DNA of 64,000 bases from contig NZ_ABCK01000004.1 in NCBI RefSeq assembly GCF_000170755.1, forward strand, positions 124,001-188,000, given 5' to 3'. The notes under the pieces are model-generated. The model saw only the letters and a program-made list of their open reading frames with translations, was not told the DNA's origin and did no database searches. Each line of letters starts with the position of its first letter. Within the stretch, counting starts at the first letter, position 1. The position numbers were made by a program, and so were the translations under genes. Source of the DNA: Lentisphaera araneosa HTCC2155 (GTDB lineage: Bacteria > Verrucomicrobiota > Lentisphaeria > Lentisphaerales > Lentisphaeraceae). Below, one piece after another: positions 17,270 to 24,854 of this stretch.

Positions 17270-17649
17270 GGCTTGCCAGCCATCGACAGGCATATTTAAT
17301 TTTGAATTTTGAATTATAAATTTTGAATGGTTTTAAAACATCTCGGTATTCTCGGTGCACTCCGTGGTGAAATGTTTCTTAAAACATAAGTACTAATCAA
17401 AAACTTCGTGTCTTGGCGTCTTCGCGAGAGAAATCTAAGAATAACTCCCATGTGCTAGTCCAAATAAAACATAATTTCACGCCAAGACGCTAAGTCGCCA
17501 AGAAGGACAATTGTAAACTATTAGCGAAGGAAAAAGCTAAAAGCATGTTTTAACTCTGCGCCCCATCCTTGTGAGGCTTGCCAGCCATCGACGGGCGGAA
17601 TATGAAGAAAGTCATTAATGCAGGCAATATGCCTGCGCTCCCAGCAAAA
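17270..17649. repeat. Direct duplication, copy 2
   Basis: Second copy of the 380-base unit, offset by exactly 424 bases. GGCTTGCCAGCCATCGAC recurs at 17270 and 17575. The copies are separated by 44 bases (17226-17269). The identity points to a recent tandem duplication, possibly through the shared GGCTTGCCAGCCATCGAC motif. It ends about 60 bases after the DjlA-like gene's stop. Confidence 0.92.
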
Positions 17650-17713
17650 AAACAAGCTCTTTACTGCAGTGCGCCTGCGAACGATCTGCAAACTGCTAAC
17701 TTTTCTAAAAGAA

Positions 17714-18478
17714 TTAATTACGCGACTTTTTGATGGCTTCGTAGGCTTCGTTAATTTTGACAATTTCATTGTTGGCCAATTCCATAAATTCTTCAGACAA
17801 ACCACGACTCGCGAGGGTGTCGGGGTGAAACTCTCGACATTTCTTGCGATAGATCTTTTTGATTTCAGCATCACTCATTTCTGGGGTACAGTCCAGGACT
17901 TTGTAGTGATTCGCTAATTCACTTGCCGAACTTCTTTTGGATGAACCGCCTTTAAATCTTGCTTGCATTGCTTCAAAGATATTGCGCTGAACTTTGAGGT
18001 AGGGAGAGATTTTCCTTAGCAGTGCTTCTTCCTCTGGGTGGATATGACCATCCGCCATCGCCACAGTGAAGAGAACTTCGTAAAGCATGAAATGCATATC
18101 GGAATGAGGAAAGACCTGAGCAAACTGTTTTAGGTAGTCTTCGATGGGAGTATTATCATCCTTTGAAGCACGCACAATAGAGATGGCGTATTCTCTTTGT
18201 TTGAGGCCTAACTTAAGCTGATTCGCCATGAAGTGTTCGATGAAGTTGATTTCATCTTGAGTGATTTTTCCATCAGCTTTCGCCATCTTACCTACTAAAG
18301 TAAAAACACTCACAAAAAAGATCATTTCTTGTTCTTCTCTAGAAGTGATTCTGCGTGGCTGATCCTGTGAATCAGCATCAAATAAACTGTGGCCGAGGGC
18401 GGCACCCGCAATAGCACCTAAGGGCCCACCCATCATGAAACCGAGTGTTCCACCCGTGATTTTGCCAAACCAAGACAT
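17714..18478 (-). CDS. DjlA-like co-chaperone (TerB plus J domain)
   Basis: A 254-residue protein. The N-terminus is glycine-rich (GKITGGTLGFMMGGPLGAIAGAALGH), a feature of DjlA-type proteins. A TerB-like helical domain follows (about 50-170), with MAKADGKITQDEINFIE and AMADGHIHPEEEALLR, the two acidic ADGxI repeats. The C-terminal J domain (about 190-254) has the YKVLDCTPEMSDAEIKKIYR helix and the HPD tripeptide in REFHPDTLA. It should stimulate DnaK ATPase, probably at the membrane. It stands alone between repeat-rich stretches. Confidence 0.9.
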   Translation of the reverse strand: MSWFGKITGGTLGFMMGGPLGAIAGAALGHSLFDADSQDQPRRITSREEQEMIFFVSVFTLVGKMAKADGKITQDEINFIEHFMANQLKLGLKQREYAISIVRASKDDNTPIEDYLKQFAQVFPHSDMHFMLYEVLFTVAMADGHIHPEEEALLRKISPYLKVQRNIFEAMQARFKGGSSKRSSASELANHYKVLDCTPEMSDAEIKKIYRKKCREFHPDTLASRGLSEEFMELANNEIVKINEAYEAIKKSRN

Positions 18479-18822
18479 GTATTTCTCCGAAAATTATTTT
18501 TGAAGCATACTACATGCCTTCATAAGCAAGTCGAATTCTTCAAGTTTCTTTTCCTAGATTAATCACCTTCAAAAATTGGGTAAAAAGCTGTGACTTAGGG
18601 GTTTTAAAGCAGTAAATTCAATCTTTTGCTCTAGTTGAAGTTTTTGTGATATTAAGCTGACGGCTTCTGACTTTAACAATATAAGTTAAAGGCGTGCTCG
18701 AAATAGTGCCGGACTCACAGCCGTGAGTCCTCTGGACTTATAAAATCATTCATGCACCTCACTGTGGACACTACTTTCTATCGGTGCAAAGCACCTATGA
18801 AAAATCACTTAGAGAACAAAGC
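18479..18822. other. Gene-free stretch with perfect short palindromes
   Basis: No supported gene. GGACTCACAGCCGTGAGTCC (18711-18730) is a perfect 8-base-stem palindrome, and GGTGCAAAGCACC lies near 18784-18796. They lie downstream of the pseudopilin gene's stop (18823 on the minus strand) and may end its transcript, though no clear T-run follows. Confidence 0.5.
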
Positions 18823-19368
18823 TTAGCGGTAGCTATCCCACATGGTGTTGGCGGGGTTAGTATTTTCCCAAGGATTTTTTAAACCTAAGAATGTTTGCAT
18901 GAAACCCAATCCTCGTGCAGAGCCATCTACCATCATGTAATTCGCCATACCCCAGCCGTGCGTCCAAAATTCCTCATCATTACCATCAGGATTTTTGAGG
19001 TGACTAGGTTTGCGAATAGCGCGATTAGTATAACCAAGTTGATTGCTTCCAGAAGAGTAATCCATTAGCAGTAGTGTATCGCTCGTTTGATTTATCTCCG
19101 AAATACGTCGTGAATTAGTACCTACGATGCCCCTTGCAGATCCACTATTGGCACCACCTTTTTGATTCATGGAGTAAGAACGTGTATGACGCCCATTACT
19201 TCTGACTCTTGCATCTAAAGGACATTCATAAAGAGGATGGCTCTTGATATTATTATTTGTCATTTTTTGTAAAGTTAATGCCCTACCATCATAACCACCT
19301 CCAAGTCGATCATCCCATGTCACTCCAGTGGAGGAGGGGGCAGTAAAATCATTATCACTTGAAATAAG
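18823..19368 (-). pseudogene. Pseudopilin-like protein, C-terminal part of a split gene
   Basis: The C-terminal portion of a type II secretion pseudopilin-like protein of the kind numerous in Lentisphaerae and Planctomycetes. From 19368 the frame reads LISSDNDFTAPSSTGVTWDD, then LGGGYDGR, CPLDARV, and a final HGWGMANYMMVDG motif of the H-X9-DG type, ending at 18823. It has no start of its own; a GTG at 19323 is incidental. The N-terminal part is at 21242-21424. Between them lies the two-gene element at 19369-21241. Joined without the element, the two halves are in frame (YYDS followed by LISS). Confidence 0.85.
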
Positions 19369-19401
19369 GTCATTTGTCCGTGAGGTGTATTTGTCCCCTT
19401 A
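19369..19401. repeat. Left end of the DUF1670-like element
   Basis: GTCATTTGTCCG (19369-19380) is followed by TGTCCCCTTA (19392-19401). The octamer ATTTGTCC occurs twice in direct orientation, at 19372-19379 and 19389-19396, 17 bases apart (about 1.6 helical turns). Such spaced repeats at a transposon end are typical protein-binding sites. Confidence 0.75.
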
Positions 19402-19412
19402 CGTACAGATAT

Positions 19413-20270
19413 TTAGTTTTTCTGAGAGTTCAAGTCATTGACGATGGTTTCGTATTGTGAGTCCACCTTTGCGTCCGTATTGATGATTTGCTCTAAAACA
19501 AACCCTCGGTCTTTGTACTCCAAGATGATAGCTTCATATTCTTTGATTAACCGGGGTGTATTTCCAATAACTTTGGCGATCTCATTGATATTCATGCCCT
19601 TCTTATAACAGATAAGAACCTGTTTAAATTTGCTGATATAACGCTGGATAGCCTGGAATGAATGATAAGTCTCACGACTTACTTGTTGAACGCTGAGTTT
19701 CTTTATGAAAAGTTTTTCAATTATAATTTTTTTGTGCGTGAGAGTTGGCCCCATATCATGTATTGAACCTCTTCGAGGTAAGACCTCATTGTGTTCCAGT
19801 TCCCATTCTTTAATATACTTACCCACAGTTGGTGGAGAGATCTTTAAAAGAATGGCTAATTCAACCGAGGTCATACAGCCACCTTGCTTATAACTTTGTT
19901 TGAGCATCCTTGCAACAGCTTCCTTTTTTATGTCTCTGAGCTTCTTACCGTCTTTGCGCTCTTGAATATCTTCTGCTCGTACTAAATCTAGGATAACACT
20001 CACTAAAGGTGTTTGATTGATCTTTTTTCCGTATGATTTAGTCGCATTTTTGTCAGTGGTCACCCATGGCGTCTGACCCTGTTTTAAATGAGAAGTTTCG
20101 GGATAGAATTTATTGACCATAGAGATAATAGTTGAGCTCAAAACTTGCCGAGTCCTCATTCCTCCCAGTTGCGGACACTCCTCTGAGAAAAAAGCTGTTA
20201 AAGCTCCAGCAAAAGTTTTATATTGTTGTGGTCCGTAAGTTGCTTCATTCGCTGAAATATGCGTCTTCAT
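19413..20270 (-). CDS. DUF1670-like multi-HTH protein B of the element
   Basis: A 285-residue protein. Start ATG 20270 overlaps the stop of the upstream gene (ATGA) and has GGAG six bases before it; ATG 20282 is in frame but weaker. A winged-helix-like segment sits at about 125-165 (GGCMTSVELAILLKISPPTV, KEWELEHNEVLPRRGS), followed by DMGPTLTHK. Two more HTH-like stretches follow: SVQQVSRETYHSFQAIQRYI and NEIAKVIGNTPRLIKEYEAI. The pattern matches protein A point for point, so the two are paralogues. I recognise the layout as DUF1670; no catalytic motif is visible. Its N-terminal ~110 residues differ from protein A. Role in transposition is inferred from position only. Confidence 0.8.
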   Translation of the reverse strand: MKTHISANEATYGPQQYKTFAGALTAFFSEECPQLGGMRTRQVLSSTIISMVNKFYPETSHLKQGQTPWVTTDKNATKSYGKKINQTPLVSVILDLVRAEDIQERKDGKKLRDIKKEAVARMLKQSYKQGGCMTSVELAILLKISPPTVGKYIKEWELEHNEVLPRRGSIHDMGPTLTHKKIIIEKLFIKKLSVQQVSRETYHSFQAIQRYISKFKQVLICYKKGMNINEIAKVIGNTPRLIKEYEAIILEYKDRGFVLEQIINTDAKVDSQYETIVNDLNSQKN

Positions 20271-21145
20271 GCTCTGCTCCATACGGGATTTGATAGATTC
20301 GACAGTAGTGAGTCTTTTTTTTCGCCAACTTCCTTATAGTATTCATCTCCTGTAAGCAGGATTTCATCCAGACGATGTTTGAACATATCTTTATTCTTAA
20401 ACTCGTCGTAAATCTTAAGGAATGTCTTCACGCCGCGTTGTGAGATTCCTGCAACTACCGCGATTTCATGGTCAGTGAAGCTCTTCCCTACCCGTAAGTA
20501 AACCGCAACTTTAAACTTTTGAAGGTAACTCTCAACGGCGCCCATCGAATGTTTTGTAGCACTCGCAACTTCAACTTCTTCTTTGCCTTCCACCCAATGA
20601 CGAATGACCAATTCACGGTGTGTAACTCCAGGACCAATATCTTTTTGTTGGCCACGCGTCGGAATGACAATACCTTCCTCTTGTAAGTGTTTGATATCAC
20701 GTCGGATCGTTTTTGTATCGCACATCAACAGCTTGGCCAAATCCTCCTGGCTTAATAGACCTCCTTGATCGCGAGCCTCTTCGCTCAAACGTATTAACCT
20801 ACGCTGACGGCGAACAACTTGCCGTTGTTTATTTTTTCTATTGGGCAACTCTTCTTCGTCAAAATCACTGAATACACTTAGAGTGACGCTTATCATTTCA
20901 CAGTCTTTGAGTGCCTTACCTGCACCTTCCTTGGTCGAGACGCAGTTGTACTTGAGTTGACCTTCTTTAAGTTCCTTTTGGCTATAGGAAAAATAGACCT
21001 CATCTATCATGCGAACCAGTTCTTTGGCTTCCCAGGGACTTAGGCCCGCTCCATGAACCGCCAAGTGACTCATTTGCTGGTTCATTGTTTTTAAAGATAA
21101 GCGACGACTTTGATTTTCTTGAGAGTTCGCTATTTGTATACTCAT
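20267..21145 (-). CDS. DUF1670-like multi-HTH protein A of the element
   Basis: A 292-residue protein. ATG 21145 is chosen because AGGAG lies nine bases before it; the frame is open to a GTG at 21199 within the element's end. A basic stretch (RKNKQRQVVRRQRRLIRLSE) leads into a winged HTH (GGLLSQEDLAKLLMCDTKTI, HLQEEGIVIPTRGQQKDIGP), then GVTHRELV. Further HTH-like segments are VASATKHSMGAVESYLQKF and DHEIAVVAGISQRGVKTFL. The RGQQKDIGPGVTHR phrase is what I recall for DUF1670. It is the first gene of the pair and is followed by protein B with a four-base overlap. No nuclease signature is seen. Confidence 0.8.
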   Translation of the reverse strand: MSIQIANSQENQSRRLSLKTMNQQMSHLAVHGAGLSPWEAKELVRMIDEVYFSYSQKELKEGQLKYNCVSTKEGAGKALKDCEMISVTLSVFSDFDEEELPNRKNKQRQVVRRQRRLIRLSEEARDQGGLLSQEDLAKLLMCDTKTIRRDIKHLQEEGIVIPTRGQQKDIGPGVTHRELVIRHWVEGKEEVEVASATKHSMGAVESYLQKFKVAVYLRVGKSFTDHEIAVVAGISQRGVKTFLKIYDEFKNKDMFKHRLDEILLTGDEYYKEVGEKKDSLLSNLSNPVWSRA

Positions 21146-21229
21146 GGTGTAGTGCTCCTTATTTTTTGCTTTTTGGTAGAACAATTTATAAGGGGACACT
21201 ACACTTTTTTAGTATCTAGCGATACTTAC
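21146..21229 (-). promoter_or_regulatory. Leader of the DUF1670-like pair with nested inverted repeats
   Basis: Between the outer repeat and the first ATG are two inverted repeats on the coding strand: AGTATC and GATACT around GCTA (about 21211-21226), and GTGTAGTG (about 21195-21202) with CACTACAC close to the start codon, the latter bracketing the AGGAG ribosome site. These could be operator or RNA-level control sites. AT-rich sequence in between may hold the promoter. Confidence 0.45.
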
Positions 21230-21241
21230 CGGACAAATGAC
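21189..21241. repeat. Right end of the DUF1670-like element
   Basis: TAAGGGGACA (21189-21198) and CGGACAAATGAC (21230-21241) are inverted relative to the left end. Read inward, the spacing between the two modules is 31 bases here against 11 at the left. The added spacing contains the AGTATC/GATACT palindrome. Confidence 0.75.
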
Positions 21242-21424
21242 TGAATCGTAATACATGACGACTGCAGTCGCGAGTTGCTTTTGATTGTTTAAACAAACAC
21301 TAATAAGGCTTTTCTTTCTGGCTTTACTTAATACAGGCATGAGGAAGCTCGCCAAAATGCCAATAATCGCCACAACGACGAGCACCTCGATTAATGTGAA
21401 CTTCTGTTTCCGTTTTATAGACAT
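21242..21424 (-). pseudogene. Pseudopilin-like protein, N-terminal part of a split gene
   Basis: The first ~61 codons of a pseudopilin-like secreted protein. The type IV pilin-like leader is clear: basic MSIKRKQK, then the FTLIEVLVVVAIIGILASFL methylation/transmembrane segment with glutamate at +5, then RKKSLISVCLNNQKQLA and VVMYYDS. After the last host codon the frame runs into element DNA and stops at 21209. The rest of the gene is at 18823-19368. AGGG lies upstream of the ATG. Before insertion the product would have been about 240 residues. Confidence 0.85.
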
Positions 21425-21560
21425 AGTGAACCCTAGTTTTGATTGTCTTTAAAATCAATACATAGTTCATTTAATACTTTTAACAAAAAACCACAAAAAA
21501 TTGTATTATTTATAAATATTTTTAATATTATTATATATGATTAATTGTGTATTTCAGGCT

Positions 21561-23120
21561 TCAGTCCTTACTGTCGTTTTTCTTCTTGTTTTTACCTTTA
21601 GCTTTTTTATCCTTGTTACCATCGCTACTTTTACCTTGTTTTGTGAGGTGCTTTAAACCTGGGATGGGCGGATATTTATCCATTGTAGTCGCACAATCTT
21701 TTGCGGCATCCGCAGCCCAAACTTCCCAGTCTTTGTAGAGTTGTTGAAAGACTTCAGGATTTTCTTTGGCAATATTATTTTCTTCGAGTGGGTCATTAAT
21801 CATATCGTAAAGTTCCCATTCACCTTCGGTTCCCTGACCAGGTTTTCCGCCTTTGACAATTTTGTAGCGATGAGTCATCCATGCATCCCAGCCATTGGAG
21901 TGAAAACCTATGGGGGTCTGACGTTTACTAACTTCGCCTTTAAAGTACGGAAGTAGGTTTTCTCCATCTATAGGTTTATTGGGATTAGGAGAGATTCCTA
22001 CTGCAGCCAGTGCAGTGGGAACAAAGTCAGTGGTCACTATCGGGTAGTCATGATCGATGCCTTGTTTAATCATTGCGGGCCATTCGACTAAACCACAGAC
22101 GCGAACGCCACCTTCCCAGAGGTAACGCTTCCAGCCTTTGTAGGCACCAGTAGAACCAATGGGGGTGTAATTAAATTTTCCATCTTGGGCTTCGCCATAT
22201 TTTATATTGTCTTTCTTTTTGAGGTTAGGGCCATTATCACTGGAGTACCACAGCATGGTATTGTCGGCAATATTGAGTTCGCGTAAAAGTTTGCGCAAAC
22301 GTCCCATTTGACCATCAATGGCAGAGATATTACTAAAGTAATTTGCGGACTTTGCATCTAAATCGGAATAGAATTTTTTGTGATATTCAGGAATGGTGAC
22401 CAAGGGAGTATGAACGGCATGGAAACAGAGGTAGATGTAAAAGGGCTTGTCATCTTTGGCCATGTCGCGGATGAAAGTTTCAGCACGATCCATGACAATA
22501 CGGCTATCATCTCCCTTTAAACTGGGGTCATTCAGCGCTTTTTCCATAGGGATCATCACACCATTATCATAGTAGAGCATCTTATTGGCCTTCAGTAATT
22601 CATCACCACTTTTGCCTTTGCTCGCTTTTTGGTAGGGATCATAAGTTGCAATGACATTGCGCGTAGAAAAAGTAACATCAAAACCAGCTTCCCAGGGGGG
22701 CATATAATGATGTTTGGCAATCTCTTTATCGAACTCACCAATATGCCATTTACCGAAATGAGCCGAAGTATAACCAAGTGGTTTGAGGTATTGACCCAAA
22801 GTAATTTCTTCTTTTGGTAAAGAAGCCTCGCCGTAAGCAGTAGGGGAACTGATATTCACACGCCAGTTATTGCGGCCAGTAACTACCGTAGCTCGAGTCG
22901 GACTACAAACAGATGCCGCAGCGTAAAAGCGATCGCAGCGTAGGCCATCAGCTGCCATAGCATCGAGTTCGGGAGTTTTGAGGATCGGGTGACCATTATA
23001 GCCAACATCGCCCCAGCCTTGGTCATCAGTGATACAATAAATAAAATTGGGGAGCTTTTTTTTGTCAGCAATAGAGATGAATCCCAAGAGAGAAAATGTG
23101 ATAAGAAGTAATGTGCGCAT
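21561..23120 (-). CDS. Secreted sulfatase
   Basis: A 519-residue sulfatase. Signal peptide MRTLLLITFSLLGFISIA; ITDDQGWGDVGYNGHP holds the metal aspartates; VCSPTRATVVTGRNNWR has the formylglycine cysteine at about residue 72; HFGKWHIGEFD and SSDNGPNLKKKD follow. The C-terminus is lysine-rich (KDKKAKGKNKKKNDSKD), as in the sulfatase at 5254. AAGG lies about 6 bases before the ATG. It is read towards the split pseudopilin gene and may share a transcript direction with the broken pectate-lyase-like gene upstream (35 bases apart). Confidence 0.93.
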   Translation of the reverse strand: MRTLLLITFSLLGFISIADKKKLPNFIYCITDDQGWGDVGYNGHPILKTPELDAMAADGLRCDRFYAAASVCSPTRATVVTGRNNWRVNISSPTAYGEASLPKEEITLGQYLKPLGYTSAHFGKWHIGEFDKEIAKHHYMPPWEAGFDVTFSTRNVIATYDPYQKASKGKSGDELLKANKMLYYDNGVMIPMEKALNDPSLKGDDSRIVMDRAETFIRDMAKDDKPFYIYLCFHAVHTPLVTIPEYHKKFYSDLDAKSANYFSNISAIDGQMGRLRKLLRELNIADNTMLWYSSDNGPNLKKKDNIKYGEAQDGKFNYTPIGSTGAYKGWKRYLWEGGVRVCGLVEWPAMIKQGIDHDYPIVTTDFVPTALAAVGISPNPNKPIDGENLLPYFKGEVSKRQTPIGFHSNGWDAWMTHRYKIVKGGKPGQGTEGEWELYDMINDPLEENNIAKENPEVFQQLYKDWEVWAADAAKDCATTMDKYPPIPGLKHLTKQGKSSDGNKDKKAKGKNKKKNDSKD

Positions 23121-23155
23121 TTTGTACCTTATATAATTTTACTACATATACAGAA

Positions 23156-24687
23156 TCATTTCTGGAGTTTGGATCTTTGCTTTAAGCGTTTTTTTAATTG
23201 AGCAGAATGAAGGTCCTCAGGAGAAACTGTATTATTCTTGATGTCTTCGTGTTTAAAGACCTGTGACTGGGCATCTTTTTTGAAGTTGAGACCAATAAAA
23301 TTGAGGGAATTGGGGCCAAAATCATCTTTGGGGTAATCAATTTTCTTTTGCGTTTTGATATTCCAAAAAGTCCCCCGGGCCCCACAATGCTTGCCCAAAC
23401 CTTTGCCACCTCCGCAACGCCATAAATCACTACCAATTCCTGCGTCGAGATTAGAGAAGAGGTTGTCGTAGGGAGCTTGGCGATGATGATCGAGACTAAG
23501 GTTGACTCCCTTGCCATTTTTAAAAACATTACTAGAGTTCCCGTAATTGAGTCCTAAGTCGTGAATAAAATGAGTTTGAAAGTCAAAGTCAGTGAAGAGG
23601 CAATCGCTACCCGCCGAGAGGCCGTGATGACCTGTGTAGCCCCTGTTATTATTTTTTATTTGAAGGCGATCCGATTTAAACACTAAGTGAGTCGCCGTAC
23701 AAAATTGACCGTTCATAAAAAGCCCGCTATCACAATTTTGGAAGTGAACATTGCGAAGCCAGCAATGGGCGACGGCATTAAAAGCAATGCCATTTTTGCC
23801 ACGTTCAGAAAAGTGGCCTTGATAAGCCGTATTGGCAAAGGAGATACTGAGGTTTTCGATGCCACTCTCTGTGACCGAAGGATTAAAAGTTTTGATAAAG
23901 GGCTTCCATTTCAATTTAATATCAAAAGGAAGAGGGCGTTCAATACTAATTTGATTTCCCTCAATGGCAGTGATTTTTGTGGTGAGTTTAGTTTTGACCG
24001 TTCTTTTAAGATTAGAGATGTCGCCGGTATCATTTGAATAGAGTTCTTGAATTAAGGATCGATCCTCATCTTCTGTTAATTCAATGGTGATGTATTGACC
24101 CAGTTGTAAATTTGCGGACTTCGCAACTTTAATCTGCTGGCTGCCGCGACTTTGTTCACCGGTGATTTTTGAGATGAATTTTTCCCTAAAAGAGCCCTTG
24201 AACCATATATAAAACCCCCTGACCAAGAATAGTTTGAAGTTGTCTTTCCTGAAGTAGTTTGACCCATATTGGGGCGAACATCTTCCAAGTCCTTTGTGAA
24301 CTCTAGGATTGTTTTTTCTGGTCCTGCTCCACGTAAGACAATATTAGATTTTTTAATCCAAAGAATATCACTAAGTAGATAATGCCCCTCAGGAATAAAG
24401 ATGGCACCACCTTGAGAAGCGGCAATAGCTTTTTTGAAGGCTGCTGTGACATCTTGACCTGAATTTGGTACGACGCCAAAATCTGTGATTTTTGAGGTTG
24501 TGGGAATGTCGGGGATAGGTGTTTCTCCCGAACGATAACCAGCAAAGGAGAAGTCGGGAAGCTGACTACTTGCTGACCAGAGTTCGCCTTCTTTACCCCA
24601 GAGCTTGGAGTACTGCACCTCGGAATGACCTTTGTGAAAATGAAACAAAAGAAGAAAGAGTATTATTTTATAAGGCATAGAGCTCAT
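23156..24687 (-). pseudogene. Pectate-lyase-like (DUF4955-type) secreted protein, frameshifted
   Basis: Two overlapping frames give one protein of about 510 residues. The 5' part has a signal peptide (PYKIILFLLLFHFHKGHS), the FAGYRSGETPIPDI phrase, a pectate-lyase-3 segment (ITDFGVVPNSGQDVTAAFKK, GGAIFIPEGHYLL, NIVLRGAG) and SNYSWSGGF. It then runs out of frame; the 3' part takes over with FREKFISKITGEQSRGSQQI and continues through beta-helix repeats (GIENLSISFANTAYQG, HCWLRNVHFQNCDSGLFMNG) to 23156. The change is near 24205-24225, in a run of G then T, and one base suffices. It could be a true break or a base-calling error. ATG 24678 has AGGA at a better distance than 24687. Confidence 0.8.
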
Positions 24688-24854
24688 ATCCTAAAAATTA
24701 TTTTCCCAAAAGATACAGTTTAAATTCTCTTATTTAGACCTTTTAAAGGTGTTGTGTCTAAAATTAGCGAGATATTTTGTCTCTTATAATGAAATGTGAG
24801 TATAAGATGATCTCTTTGAACTGTATAGATTCATAAATTAATAGGATTTTTAAT

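Larger units (their letters stand above)
19369..21241 (-). mobile_element. Two-gene DUF1670-like element inserted in a pseudopilin gene
   Basis: A 1873-bp segment bounded by perfect 12-base inverted sequences, GTCATTTGTCCG at 19369-19380 and its complement at 21230-21241. A second inverted pair lies inside: TGTCCCCTTA at 19392-19401 and its complement at 21189-21198. It carries two overlapping genes that read in the same direction as the host gene. The host gene is cut at codon level, and removing the segment restores its frame. I see no target-site duplication at these boundaries. Neither protein shows a DDE, serine or tyrosine recombinase signature. The combination of ends, split host gene and paired genes marks it as mobile; the mechanism is unknown. 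Confidence 0.78.

Noticed and set aside
16846-17649. CRISPR array from the recurring 18-mer
   Set aside because: The recurring motif appears four times at irregular spacing, inside a large duplication, with no cas genes.
17097-17874. Minus-strand frames in the duplicated region as small genes
   Set aside because: They consist of repeat sequence and shadow the DjlA-like gene; the two copies share them only because the DNA is duplicated.
18823-19323. The pseudopilin C-terminal piece as an independent gene starting at GTG 19323
   Set aside because: The frame continues upstream to the element boundary with clear family sequence, and the missing leader is found on the far side of the element.
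19413-21145. The two HTH proteins as ordinary regulators
   Set aside because: They lie inside inverted ends that interrupt a coding sequence, which a chromosomal regulator pair would not do. A regulatory role within the element remains possible.
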